Assembly (NCBI GenBank): GCA_963851045.1
Contig: CAWKNC010000002.1
Span: forward strand, 1,426,001-1,490,000
Direction: 5' to 3'
DNA length: 64,000 nucleotides
DNA from: WHSW01 sp963851045
GTDB taxonomy: Bacteria; Actinomycetota; Thermoleophilia; Solirubrobacterales; 70-9
Part shown: positions 8,263 to 16,523 of the stretch, one piece after another
Layout of the letters: each line of letters starts with the position of its first letter
How positions within the stretch are numbered: the first letter of the stretch is position 1
The notes under the pieces: model-generated
What the model saw: only the letters and a program-made list of their open reading frames with translations
Databases searched by the model: none
What the model was told of the DNA's origin: nothing
Program-made: the position numbers and the translations under genes

Positions 8263-9102
8263 ATGGCGCCACCGCCCAGGAGGCGACTCGATACGAAGCT
8301 CATGACCAGGCTCACTTACGCCAACGTGATGTCGACCCTGGCGATGTTCGCGGCTCTCGCGGGGGGTGCCTACGCCGCCGCGACGATCGGCTCTCGCGAC
8401 ATTGAGAAGAACGCTGTGCGCTCCAAGCACATCAAGCCGACGGCGGTGAAGAGCAAGCAGATCAAGGACGGCGCCGTGTCCGGCTCGAAGATCCAGGACG
8501 ACGCGGTGACCACCGGGGTGATTGCGGCTGACGCGGTGACCACGGACGAGATCGCCGCCAACGCGGTGACGACGGGCAAGATCACCGACGGCTCGGTGAT
8601 TACCGGCACGATCGCCGACGGTGCGGTGACCGGGGGCAAGATCGCAGGCGACGCCGTGAACACTGGCACGATCGCCGATGGCGCGGTTACCGCGGGCGAG
8701 ATCGCCGACGGTGCGGTGACCGCGGGCAAGGTCGCCGATCAGGCGGTGTCCACCGGCACGGTCGCAGACTTCAGTCTCCGCCTGCACGACCTAGGCGGGA
8801 ACATCAACGCTGGCACGAGGACGGTCGCCGGAGCGCCGATTACGGTGGACGCAGGCGACTGCAAGCTGGTGGGAATGGCTACCTACAACCCCGCCCCCTC
8901 CGGCATGATCGGCAGCCTCGTCGTCGGTTATCTCACAAACGACCAGGGCGGCGCGGTGCTTAACAACGGAGGAGTTGTCGTCCCGACGATGATCAGTGCG
9001 ACATCCCAGGGCGGCGCCGTCGTGAACCTGATGGTGTGTGCCTCAAGCACGCAGACCATCCCAATCGGGTCGGTCTTCCATTACTCCATCATCGGGCCGT
9101 AA
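8263..9102 (+). CDS. Exported GKIADGAVT-repeat protein
   Basis: Unknown function. The 279-residue product starts with a basic region and a hydrophobic segment (TYANVMSTLAMFAALAGGAY, about 26-45), a leader style I associate with Thermoleophilia surface proteins. Residues ~50-170 are at least ten tandem copies of a ten-residue unit (x-I-A/T-D-G-A-V-T-T/A-G), and a ~95-residue C-terminal domain follows. The repeat resembles the beta-helix or stalk type in tail-spike-like proteins. An alternative ATG lies at 8302. It is monocistronic and divergent from hrcA. Confidence 0.75.
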   Translation: MAPPPRRRLDTKLMTRLTYANVMSTLAMFAALAGGAYAAATIGSRDIEKNAVRSKHIKPTAVKSKQIKDGAVSGSKIQDDAVTTGVIAADAVTTDEIAANAVTTGKITDGSVITGTIADGAVTGGKIAGDAVNTGTIADGAVTAGEIADGAVTAGKVADQAVSTGTVADFSLRLHDLGGNINAGTRTVAGAPITVDAGDCKLVGMATYNPAPSGMIGSLVVGYLTNDQGGAVLNNGGVVVPTMISATSQGGAVVNLMVCASSTQTIPIGSVFHYSIIGP

Positions 9103-9113
9103 GGCCCCGGGGC

Positions 9114-9515
9114 CTACAGCTCGAGCTCAGCCTCGGCGTTGCGGATGATCGCGTTGCCGCTCTGCTCGGCGACGACCTCGATCGCGACGCGCTTGCCGTC
9201 CACCTCGCGGATCGAGCCGGAGACGACGATCTCCTGTTCGGGCACTCCCATGCCGCGGAACTGAACGCTGAGCCGCTTCAGGGCCCGAGGATCACCGTCT
9301 GCAAGCTGGTTGACGCCGCGGGCGACCTGCGCCATCGACCAGAGGCCATGGAGGATGTTCTGCGGCAGGCCGACGGCCTTCGCGAACTCCGGGTCGATGT
9401 GGATCGGGTTGAAGTCGCCTGAGGCGCCGGCGTAGCGGTGCGGCAGGTACTTGTCGGGTGTGACCCGAAGCTCGGGCAGCGGCGCGCCGGCCTCGATCGT
9501 CGTTGCGTCGCTCAT
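9114..9515 (-). CDS. MaoC-type (R)-hydratase/dehydratase, catalytic half
   Basis: A 133-residue hot-dog-fold MaoC protein. It has the hydratase signature YAGASGDFNPIHIDPEFAKA at residues 28-47, containing the catalytic Asp and His. Such proteins hydrate enoyl-CoA or dehydrate 3-hydroxyacyl thioesters in fatty-acid metabolism. The ATG overlaps the preceding gene's TGA by one base (TGATG). The adjacent N-terminal-type half suggests a two-subunit enzyme of the mycobacterial HadA/HadB layout. Confidence 0.85.
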   Translation of the reverse strand: MSDATTIEAGAPLPELRVTPDKYLPHRYAGASGDFNPIHIDPEFAKAVGLPQNILHGLWSMAQVARGVNQLADGDPRALKRLSVQFRGMGVPEQEIVVSGSIREVDGKRVAIEVVAEQSGNAIIRNAEAELEL

Positions 9516-9955
9516 CAGACCCCTCTCACGATGTTGGTCCACGTCCCGCGCACGACCTCGTCGCCATCCTGGTTCGAGGAGACGGATTCGAACACGTAGA
9601 AGCCCTTGCCGTCCTTCTCGTAGATCTCGACCACCTTCGTCTCGGTGGTGATCTCGTCGCCGGCACATACCGCCTCGCCCCAGACGAACTCCTGGCCGCC
9701 GTGGACCATGGTCGCGTAGTTGATCCCGACCTCCGGGTCGAGGACCGCGGGACCGACCGAGCGCGACGAGTAGACGACGCAGAACATCGGCGGTGCGACG
9801 ACATCCCGATAGCCGGCAGCCTGGGCCGCGTCGCGGTCGAAATGGACCGGGTTCTCGGCGCCGATCGCGTGTGAGTACTCGGCGATCTTCTCGCGGCCCA
9901 CCGCATAGGTGGCCGGGGCGTAGGTCTTGCCGATCGCTTCGGTCTTGATCGCCAC
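9515..9955 (-). CDS. MaoC N-terminal-type dehydratase subunit (HadA-like)
   Basis: A 146-residue hot-dog protein of the FAS1_DH/MaoC N-terminal type. It contains the conserved E-N-P-V-H-F-D motif near residue 38 and a late MVHGGQEFVWGEAVCAGD stretch near 87. In mycobacteria such subunits (HadA/HadC) bind substrate while the MaoC partner (HadB) carries catalysis. Coupling to the next gene by a one-base stop/start overlap supports a heterodimer; the actual acyl substrate is not deducible. Confidence 0.82.
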   Translation of the reverse strand: MAIKTEAIGKTYAPATYAVGREKIAEYSHAIGAENPVHFDRDAAQAAGYRDVVAPPMFCVVYSSRSVGPAVLDPEVGINYATMVHGGQEFVWGEAVCAGDEITTETKVVEIYEKDGKGFYVFESVSSNQDGDEVVRGTWTNIVRGV

Positions 9956-9964
9956 CGGCTGATC

Positions 9965-10360
9965 CTAATTCTGAGCGGCGTCGATCGCCGCCGCACGGTC
10001 GCCGTACAGGTGAAAGCGAGTGACCTTCCCGTCGACGAACCGAAAGAGCCAATAGATGGTCATCTGCACTGGGACGCCGCTTCCAGCACCGACCGCGCGC
10101 TGGTCGATCTCGACGAGAAGATGGTCGTTGTTGAGCTCCTCGGCGCCGAGCACCTCGGCCTTGACCGTTTCCCAGGCCTCCCCCCATGCCCCGATCATTT
10201 CCAGATAGCCCTCGTGGCCGGTGTAGGTGCCCTGGTTCATGAGGTCCGAGGCGACGAAGCACTGGACGTCCTCGGCCATGAGCGAAAGCGCTGGGGCCCC
10301 TTCGCCACGGTTGAAGGCGTCGATGCCCTCCTGAAGGAGGCTCAGTCGCTCGTCACTCAT
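9965..10360 (-). CDS. SnoaL-like (NTF2 fold) protein
   Basis: A 131-residue protein with the SnoaL/NTF2-like pattern: helical start (LQEGIDAFNRGEGAPALSLM), a central W, and the terminal strand VTRFHLYGDRAAA. The family includes small enzymes and binding proteins of varied function, so no reaction is assigned. It overlaps the 3' end of lepA by 8 bp and lies 9 bp upstream of the dehydratase pair, suggesting one transcript. Confidence 0.72.
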   Translation of the reverse strand: MSDERLSLLQEGIDAFNRGEGAPALSLMAEDVQCFVASDLMNQGTYTGHEGYLEMIGAWGEAWETVKAEVLGAEELNNDHLLVEIDQRAVGAGSGVPVQMTIYWLFRFVDGKVTRFHLYGDRAAAIDAAQN

Positions 10361-12146
10361 CGACCTGAAGCACTGCCAAGAACGCCTCCTGCGGAACCTC
10401 GACCGAACCGACCTGCTTCATCCGCTTCTTGCCCTTTTTCTGCTTTTCGAGCAGCTTGCGCTTACGGGTTACGTCGCCGCCGTAGAGCTTCGCGGTCACA
10501 TCCTTTCGAAGCGCCTTCACCGTCTCCCGGGCGAGGACCCGTGAGCCGACCGCGGCCTGCACCGGGACGTCGAACTGCTGGCGCGGAATCGTCTTGCGCA
10601 GCTGCGCGACGAGGTGCTTGCCGGCCTCGTAGGCGGAATCGCTGTGCACGATCTGCGAAAGCGCGTCGACGCGATCGCCGGCGAGCAGCACGTCGACGCG
10701 GACCAGGTTCCCGTCGCGGTTTCCGATCGGCTCGTAGTCCAGCGAGGCGTAGCCGGCCGTGCGCGACTTGAGCTGATCGAAGAAGTCGAGGACGATCTCT
10801 GCGAGCGGCAGGTCGTAGTGCAGCTGCACACGCTCGGGCGAGAGGTAGTGCATATCGATGTGGGTCCCGCGCTTTCGCTGGCAGAGCTCCATCACCGCAC
10901 CCACATCGCTCGAGCGGGTGATCACAGAGGCGCGGATGTAGGGCTCGGAGATCGACTCGATCACGCCTGGGTCGGGCATCTCGGCCGGCGAGTGAACCTC
11001 GGTCACCTCACGGTTGGTCAGCGTGACCTCATAGCTCACGTTCGGCGTCGTCGAGATCAGCTCGAGGTCGTACTCGCGCTCGAGGCGTTCGCGGACGATG
11101 TCCATGTGGAGCAGTCCGAGGAAGCCACAGCGAAAGCCAAAGCCGAGCGCCTGCGAGGTCTCGGGCTCATACGAGAGCGCGGCGTCGTTGAGGGCGAGTC
11201 GCTCCAACGCGTCGCGCAGGTCCTCGTAGCGGTCGGTCTCAATCGGATAGAGGCCTGAGAAGACCATCGGCTGAACCTCGCGGTAGCCGGGCAGCGCCTC
11301 TGCTGCCTGATTGGCCTTCGCGGTCAGCGTGTCGCCGACTCGCAGCTTCGAAACGTCCTTGAGGCCGGAGATCACGTAGCCCACATCGCCGGTGCCGATG
11401 CCCGCGACAGGGCGCATCTGCGGGCTGAAGACGCCGATCTCGTCGATTTCCGCCTCGGTGCCGGTCTGCATGGCGATGATCGGCTCGCCCTTTCGGAAGG
11501 CACCGTCGAACATCCGCAGGTAGGCGATCACGCCGCGGTACTGATCGAACTCGGAGTCGAAGATCAGCGCGCGCGGCGGCGCGGCCTCGTCGCCCTCGGG
11601 GGCCGGAATGCGGTCGACGACGGCCTGGAGTACCTCGTGCACCCCCTCCCCGGTCTTCGCCGAGATCCGCAGCACGTCGGCCGGATCGCACCCGATCAGG
11701 TCGACGATCTCCCCGATCACGCGGTCGGGCTCCGCGCCTGGAAGGTCAACCTTGTTGAGGACCGGGACGATGTCGAGCCCGGCCTCGACGGCCGCGTATG
11801 TGTTGGCGACCGTTTGCGCCTCAACCCCCTGGGCGGCGTCGACAACCAACACCGCGCCCTCGCATGCGGCGAGGCTGCGCGACACCTCGTAGGAAAAGTC
11901 GACATGGCCCGGGGTGTCGATCAGGTGGAGGTGGTAGGTCTCGCCGTCATCGGCGGCGAAGTCGACCCGCACTGCCTGGGCCTTGATCGTGATGCCGCGC
12001 TCTCGCTCGAGGTCCATCGAGTCGAGCAGCTGAGGCATGTGATCGCGCGCCTCGACCGTTCCCGTGATTTCGAGGATCCGATCGGCGAGCGTCGACTTGC
12101 CGTGATCGATGTGGGCGATGATCGAGAAGTTGCGGATGCGGTCCAT
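10353..12146 (-). CDS. lepA: Elongation factor 4 (LepA)
   Basis: Ribosome-binding GTPase of the EF-G superfamily, thought to aid 30S biogenesis or rescue mistranslocated ribosomes. The 597-residue protein has G1 AHIDHGKST near 11, DTPGHVD near 77, NKVD near 131, the RGITIKAQ switch near 49, and the lysine-rich LepA C-terminal domain (KKGKKRMKQVG near 576). Length is standard. Confidence 0.97.
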   Translation of the reverse strand: MDRIRNFSIIAHIDHGKSTLADRILEITGTVEARDHMPQLLDSMDLERERGITIKAQAVRVDFAADDGETYHLHLIDTPGHVDFSYEVSRSLAACEGAVLVVDAAQGVEAQTVANTYAAVEAGLDIVPVLNKVDLPGAEPDRVIGEIVDLIGCDPADVLRISAKTGEGVHEVLQAVVDRIPAPEGDEAAPPRALIFDSEFDQYRGVIAYLRMFDGAFRKGEPIIAMQTGTEAEIDEIGVFSPQMRPVAGIGTGDVGYVISGLKDVSKLRVGDTLTAKANQAAEALPGYREVQPMVFSGLYPIETDRYEDLRDALERLALNDAALSYEPETSQALGFGFRCGFLGLLHMDIVRERLEREYDLELISTTPNVSYEVTLTNREVTEVHSPAEMPDPGVIESISEPYIRASVITRSSDVGAVMELCQRKRGTHIDMHYLSPERVQLHYDLPLAEIVLDFFDQLKSRTAGYASLDYEPIGNRDGNLVRVDVLLAGDRVDALSQIVHSDSAYEAGKHLVAQLRKTIPRQQFDVPVQAAVGSRVLARETVKALRKDVTAKLYGGDVTRKRKLLEKQKKGKKRMKQVGSVEVPQEAFLAVLQVDE

Positions 12147-12189
12147 GGGGACGCGGAGGATACGGGCGCACCCATGGCCGACCGCTGGG

Positions 12190-12801
12190 CTAGAGCGGGC
12201 GCTTGAGGCTCGTCCAATCCTTCAGCAGCGGCAGGGGGTCCAGTGCCGTCGCCTGGTAGCCGCGTCCCTCGCGAATCTCGAAGTGCAGGTGGTCGCCCCA
12301 GCACGAGCCGGTGCAGCCGAGTCCACCCAGCTTTTGGCCGGCCTTGACCTTCTCGCCCTGCGCCACGATCGGCGGCGCGATCATGTGCATGTAGACGTAG
12401 GTGCGGTCGCGCTTGGCGTCGTAGAGGTAGACGTAGTTGCCTTGGCCGCCGTCGGCACCGGTCTCGAGAACCACGGCGTCGGTCACCGCGATCTCGGGGG
12501 TACCGGCCGACGCGAACATGTCGTGGCCAGCGTGCGAGTGCCCGCTGCGGGCGGCGCCGAAGCCGTTCTCCGCCGTGCCGTAGTCGACCTTGCCGACGAC
12601 GGGCACAAACGGGCCCTTCGGCTCGGCCTTCTTCGCGGTCGCGAACAACGGCCCGAGATCGGGAGAGATCCGGCCGATCTCCTGCGTGACGCCGTTGTCG
12701 GATCGCTGCGCGCTTGACGGCGCGGGAAACGCGGTCGCGGCGGTGACGCCGATTGCGGCGATGGTCGTGAGAACGCGAGTGTTGAACTGCCTTGGAGGCA
12801 T
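12190..12801 (-). CDS. Secreted M23 family metallopeptidase
   Basis: A LytM-type peptidoglycan hydrolase or regulator of 203 residues. A signal peptide covers about residues 1-31 (cleavage after AFPAPSSAQ-type end). The zinc ligands of the lysostaphin fold are visible as HSHAGHD near 87-93 (HxxxD) and HLHFE near 178 (HxH), with a C-x3-C pair between. Upstream lie a ~235-base leader and a perfect CRP-type palindrome, so it is probably conditionally expressed. Confidence 0.85.
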   Translation of the reverse strand: MPPRQFNTRVLTTIAAIGVTAATAFPAPSSAQRSDNGVTQEIGRISPDLGPLFATAKKAEPKGPFVPVVGKVDYGTAENGFGAARSGHSHAGHDMFASAGTPEIAVTDAVVLETGADGGQGNYVYLYDAKRDRTYVYMHMIAPPIVAQGEKVKAGQKLGGLGCTGSCWGDHLHFEIREGRGYQATALDPLPLLKDWTSLKRPL

Positions 12802-13038
12802 ACGGGTTTCACCCCTCTTGATGTCGGAAAGCGCGCCCTCCTGGGACGCGCGGCGCCGCCTACGTGGCGACCGCCTTCAGTCACCCGCGCCCGGGGAAGC
12901 CGGGGCTAGAGCGGGCGTGGCCGGCAGGTGGCCGGCGCTTGTCTGAGTAACACCCTCGGCAACGTTTGTTACCGGCTGTGTGACCACCGTCACACATGCT
13001 TTACTTGCAATTGAACTTGCGCAGGCGTGAGCCGTGCG
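12802..13038 (-). promoter_or_regulatory. Long leader region of the M23 peptidase gene
   Basis: This 237-base gap upstream of the M23 gene holds no ORF of note. On the minus strand it is GC-rich with several short inverted repeats (for example GCCGGCCACCTGCCGGC) and ends in GAGGGGTGAAACCC before the ATG. Related wall-hydrolase genes in actinobacteria can carry c-di-AMP (ydaO-type) riboswitches here. I could not align the conserved ydaO core convincingly, so I call only a structured 5' leader. Confidence 0.35.
12977..12996. promoter_or_regulatory. Perfect CRP/FNR-family palindrome
   Basis: TGTGTGA-N6-TCACACA is a perfect inverted repeat with 7-bp arms and a 6-base spacer. It exactly contains the TGTGA-N6-TCACA consensus used by CRP-family regulators (GlxR and Rv3676 in actinobacteria). 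It lies about 180 bases upstream of the M23 peptidase start, the only gene reading away from it, so that gene is the likely target. Confidence 0.65.
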
Positions 13039-13380
13039 TCAGGGGCGCTCTATGTAGCCGATCGCGTAGCGACCGATCTGGATCTCATCGCCGTCCTCAA
13101 GGCGCATCGCCTCGACCCTGCGGCGGTTGACGTAGACGCCGTTGCGGGCGCCGAGGTCCTCGATCCGGTAGCCGCCATCGTCCTCGCGCACAAGCACGGC
13201 GTGCGCGCGCGACACCGAGCGGTCGTCGAGGAAGACCTCAGCCTCAGGGTTGCGCCCGATCGTGATCTCGTCGCGATCGAGTAGGAAGTGCTCGCCGGCA
13301 CGTGGGCTCTGGGGCAGGATGACCAGCCCACGGATCAGGTCCTGCGTCTGCGCCGCCGGGCCCTCCTCCTCCTCCTCTCC
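13039..13380 (-). CDS. FHA domain, likely out-of-frame C-terminus of MurJ
   Basis: The frame encodes a complete forkhead-associated domain: ITIGRNPEAEVFLDD, SVSRAHAVL, LGARNGVYVNRRRV, then IGRYAIGYIERP and a stop. The GR, SxxH and N-G contact residues for phosphothreonine are all present. Between the upstream in-frame stop (13381-13383) and the domain there is no ATG, GTG or TTG, so it cannot start alone in a standard way. It abuts the acidic tail of MurJ in a run of GAG codons; a one-base change there would join the two. Confidence 0.75.
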   Translation of the reverse strand, partial: GEEEEEGPAAQTQDLIRGLVILPQSPRAGEHFLLDRDEITIGRNPEAEVFLDDRSVSRAHAVLVREDDGGYRIEDLGARNGVYVNRRRVEAMRLEDGDEIQIGRYAIGYIERP

Positions 13381-15206
13381 TCATGCTCGTCGTACTCGTA
13401 CTCGCCGGAGTCCTCCTCCTCGTACTCGTGCTCGCCGGAGTCCTCCTCCTCGTACTCGTACTCACCGGATACCTCCTCGTAGTACTCATCGCCGTCCCCG
13501 TCACCCTCCACGACGGCGTCACTCGCACCACGATCGCGGCGTAGGAGCGCTCGGATCTGGTCGGCCTCGGGGATACGCAGCAAGACGACGGCGGCGGCGT
13601 AAACGATCGCGCCGGCGACCAGCGCGATGCCCAGCGAGAGGATCTGGCCTACCAGGCCGCGGCCGAGGGTCCCATCGAGAACGTCCCACACGCCGAAACT
13701 GGCTGCCGCAAGCGCAGCTGATGCCGCAAGCACCCGCACGCTCGTCCAGGTGAGCCGCCCGAGCTCAAGCCGTCCAAGCGCTCCGTGAAGCACGTACGCC
13801 TGAGCAGCGACGCTCACGGCCGTCGCGATCGCGGTCGCGGCGACGATGCCTCCCACCCCGAAGGGGCCGTAGAGAGCGAAGGCCCCGATCGCAGTGATGG
13901 CGAGGTTGCCGGCGCCTATCGCGGTCGGGACCCAGGGACGCTGCAGGCTGAAGAACGTGCGCGTCAGCAGAAGGAAGAGCCCATTGAACGGGAGCGAGAA
14001 CGCGAACCAAAACAACGCCGTCGACACGAGGTTGGTCGCGCCTGGGCCGAACTCGCCGCGCTCATAGACGAGGCGAATCATCGGCTCCGAGAGGACGAGT
14101 ATCGCCGCGGTGGCGGGAACCAAAAGGAAGACGATCAGCCGCATCCCGCTGGCCATCGTCGCCCGTAGGTTGTCGAACTCCTGACGCGCCGCATAGCGCG
14201 CGAGGGTCGGAAACAGGACCGTCGCGACCGCAACCGAGAAAACCCCCTGGGGCAGCATGTAGATGCGAAACGCCTTGTCGATCGCGGCGGGCGCCTGCGG
14301 GGAGACAAGGAAGCCCGCAGCGCTGTTGATCAGGAGGTTGAAGTTGATCAGCCCGAGGCTGATCGTCACCGGCAGCATCAGGATCAGCACCCGCCGGACG
14401 TCTACGTCGCGAAACGCCTCCCGGATCCGCCCTCGAAACGGTGCAAGCAGCGCCGCGCGAACCCCGTAGGGCGTGTTGCGCAGGTCAGCCACCAGAATTG
14501 CGAGCTGGAGAAACGTTCCCACGAGCACGCCAATGGCGTAGGCGTAGATCTGGTTGGCCTCGGGGAAAGCCGGGGCCAGTCCCACCAAGACGACGATGAT
14601 CGCGACGTTCCAGAAAAACGGCGAGATCGCAAAGACGCTGAATCGGTCGTAGCTGTTGAGGATCCCGACGAACATGCCGCTGACCCCGAGCAGGAGCAGG
14701 ATCGGAAACAGGACCCTGGAGAGCCCCACGGTCAGGTCCTCGATCCGCTCGCCGCCGGTTACGAAAAGCGGGATGAGCCATGGTGCGATGAGGATGAAGA
14801 GAGCCGTCAGCGCGCCGAGGATCAGCGTGACGACGAAGATCAGGTTCGAGGCGAGCTGAAACGCCTCACGGCGGTTGTCGCGCTCGAGCTTCTCGGTGAA
14901 GACCGGAACAAACGCGGCCTGGATCGCGGCATCGGCAAAGAGGCTGCGAACGAGGTTGGGAACCTGAAACGCGACGGTGAACGCAGACATCGGGCCCTTG
15001 ATCCCGAAGTACGAAGCAGCGACGATCTCGCGGACCAGGCCGGCGAGGCGGGAGGCGGCGGTCGCGATCGAGAAGAACGCGGTCGACCGCGCGAGGCGAC
15101 CCGCGCGTGGGCGGGGCGCTGTGACCTCCTCCTCGGGATGAACCTCCGCCGCAGCAACGTCGTCGAGGTCGGAGAGCCCCGTATCGCGATCCTCCCGCTC
15201 GTTCAC
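13335..15206 (-). CDS. murJ: Lipid II flippase MurJ (frame lost near C-terminus)
   Basis: MurJ flips lipid II across the cytoplasmic membrane for wall synthesis. The 623-residue frame begins with an acidic N-terminal tail, then the MOP-superfamily core from about residue 42 (ASRLAGLVREIVAASYFG) with some 13-14 membrane segments to ~560. A repeated acidic tail (EYEYEEEDSGEHEY) follows, and the frame ends in a nonsensical Arg run (RRRRARRRRRRT). That end is the GAG-repeat read out of frame; the coding potential continues as an FHA domain in another frame (13039-13380). In mycobacteria MurJ has a cytoplasmic tail regulated by an FHA protein, so a fused FHA domain would be functionally sensible. 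Confidence 0.9.
   Translation of the reverse strand: MNEREDRDTGLSDLDDVAAAEVHPEEEVTAPRPRAGRLARSTAFFSIATAASRLAGLVREIVAASYFGIKGPMSAFTVAFQVPNLVRSLFADAAIQAAFVPVFTEKLERDNRREAFQLASNLIFVVTLILGALTALFILIAPWLIPLFVTGGERIEDLTVGLSRVLFPILLLLGVSGMFVGILNSYDRFSVFAISPFFWNVAIIVVLVGLAPAFPEANQIYAYAIGVLVGTFLQLAILVADLRNTPYGVRAALLAPFRGRIREAFRDVDVRRVLILMLPVTISLGLINFNLLINSAAGFLVSPQAPAAIDKAFRIYMLPQGVFSVAVATVLFPTLARYAARQEFDNLRATMASGMRLIVFLLVPATAAILVLSEPMIRLVYERGEFGPGATNLVSTALFWFAFSLPFNGLFLLLTRTFFSLQRPWVPTAIGAGNLAITAIGAFALYGPFGVGGIVAATAIATAVSVAAQAYVLHGALGRLELGRLTWTSVRVLAASAALAAASFGVWDVLDGTLGRGLVGQILSLGIALVAGAIVYAAAVVLLRIPEADQIRALLRRDRGASDAVVEGDGDGDEYYEEVSGEYEYEEEDSGEHEYEEEDSGEYEYDEHEERRRRRARRRRRRT
13391..13480. repeat. 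30-bp tandem repeat in the MurJ tail
   Basis: Three copies of a 30-bp unit (13391-13420, 13421-13450, and a degenerate 13451-13480) encode the decapeptide pattern EEEDSGE(H/Y)EY on the minus strand. The GAG/CTC runs make this a slippage-prone site and adjoin the frame break between MurJ and the FHA domain. Confidence 0.8.
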
Positions 15207-15239
15207 GCAATCCTCGGCGCTATAGTCGGCGACCGCGAA

Positions 15240-15506
15240 ATGGCCAATATCGCCTCACAGAAGAAGCGCAACGCCCGCTCATTGCGCGAGCATGACGAGA
15301 ACCGTCGGGTGACGAGCGCGATCAAGACGCACTTCAGGCGTCTCGAGACCGCGATCGCCGAGGGCGACTCCGCCGCGGTCGAGGCCGAGCACAAGGCGCT
15401 CTGTTCGCGAATCGACACCGCCGTCGGCAAGGGCGCGTTGCACCGCAACACCGGTGCTCGCAAGAAGGCCCGCGCGGCGCGCCTCACCTCCTCGGCCTCT
15501 TCGTAA
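15240..15506 (+). CDS. rpsT: 30S ribosomal protein S20
   Basis: S20 is a primary 16S rRNA-binding protein of the small subunit. The 88-residue product has the typical start MANIASQKKRNARSLRE, basic helices throughout and the terminal HRNTGARKKARAAR motif. The frame is open further upstream (to 15138), but the S20 N-terminus fixes the start at 15240. It is divergent from murJ and convergent with holA, the usual S20/HolA neighbourhood. Confidence 0.96.
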   Translation: MANIASQKKRNARSLREHDENRRVTSAIKTHFRRLETAIAEGDSAAVEAEHKALCSRIDTAVGKGALHRNTGARKKARAARLTSSASS

Positions 15507-15507
15507 G

Positions 15508-16515
15508 TCACCCGCCGCAAGCGCGCCGGATCGCCAGCGTCAGGGCGACGGGCTCGGGATAGTCGGCTCCGCCGCGCGTCCACCACTCGAGATCCGCGAT
15601 GGCGCAGGTCGCGGCACGGACCTGCGCTGGCGAGCGGTTACCGAGTCGCCTGACGAGCAGCTTCGCGGCGTACGGGTGCATAGGCAGGGACCTCTCGACC
15701 TCCGCGGCCGGCCGGCCGCCTGCGAGCATCTCGAGCGCAAGGCTTGCCTCGCGCAGTCGCTTGGCTGCCTGGTAGACGAGGCCTGTGACCCCCTCCCCCT
15801 GATCGGAAAGGCGCTCGGCTGCCGCCAGCGCGGTGGCCGCATCGCGATCGACGAGGGCATCAGACAGCGCCCACACAACCTCCTCGGAAGTGTCGGCCAC
15901 CATCGATTCGAGGTCGTCTTTGGTGACCGTCGTCCCGGGCTCGGCCCAGAGCGCAAGGCGGTCGAGCTCGTTTGCCAGTCGTGAGGTCCCCTCACCCATG
16001 CGCTCGGCGAGCGTCTGGGCTGCGTCGCCGTCGAGCTCGAAACCACGTCTGCGCGCCTCAGCCACCAGCCAGCGCGGCAGATCTCGCGCCTTCGGCGCGG
16101 AGAAGGTCAGGACCTCACCTCCGTTGGCGGCCACCGCGTCGGTGAGCGCCTTTGCCGCCTTGCGCTTCGGCGGCTGCTCGCGGGCGACCAACACAACGGT
16201 CACATCGGGGGGCAGGTCCGCAAGCGCGGCCGCAACCGGAGCGGCCTGCTTTGCCGACCATCCCTCAACACCGTCCGCCAGCAGGTATCGGCGACCAGCT
16301 GTCAACGAGAGCATCGGTATCGCGGCAAGGAGCCCGTCGGCGTCAGGCCCAGCGCTCGAGCCGGGAGGTGGCGCGAATGACTCGAGCGCGCCGGGCCCGC
16401 CCTCGGCCTCAGCGCGATGTCGCAGGCGCGCGAGCGTCGCGTCGAGCTTGGCGACGTCGGTGCCCGCGATCAGGTACGCGGGCGCAATTTCGGTGCTCTG
16501 TCGCGACCCGGCCAA
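15508..16515 (-). CDS. holA: DNA polymerase III delta subunit
   Basis: HolA is the clamp-loader subunit that opens the beta clamp. The 335-residue protein shows the delta-subunit N-terminal pattern AYLIAGTDVAKLDATLARLR (13-32), a central AAA+-like domain (VTVVLVAREQPPKRK) and the helical collar domain near the C-terminus. Its 3' end lies two bases from the convergent rpsT stop. A TACACT -10-like box lies ten bases upstream of the ATG. Confidence 0.9.
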   Translation of the reverse strand: MAGSRQSTEIAPAYLIAGTDVAKLDATLARLRHRAEAEGGPGALESFAPPPGSSAGPDADGLLAAIPMLSLTAGRRYLLADGVEGWSAKQAAPVAAALADLPPDVTVVLVAREQPPKRKAAKALTDAVAANGGEVLTFSAPKARDLPRWLVAEARRRGFELDGDAAQTLAERMGEGTSRLANELDRLALWAEPGTTVTKDDLESMVADTSEEVVWALSDALVDRDAATALAAAERLSDQGEGVTGLVYQAAKRLREASLALEMLAGGRPAAEVERSLPMHPYAAKLLVRRLGNRSPAQVRAATCAIADLEWWTRGGADYPEPVALTLAIRRACGG

Positions 16516-16523
16516 GGTCGCCG

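Noticed and set aside
9114..10262. 382-codon minus-strand frame containing the MaoC protein
   Set aside because: Only the last 133 residues are the MaoC domain, which has its own ATG at 9515 coupled to the upstream gene; the earlier part is a shadow of the HadA-like and SnoaL-like genes.
12802..12960. c-di-AMP (ydaO-type) riboswitch before the M23 gene
   Set aside because: GGGTGA- and CCGAC-like pieces occur, but I cannot align the conserved core and stems, so it is left as an unassigned leader.
13391..13480. CRISPR-like repeat array
   Set aside because: The 30-bp units are directly adjacent without spacers and encode an acidic decapeptide; the same holds for the 30-bp periodicity in the 8.5-8.8 kb gene.
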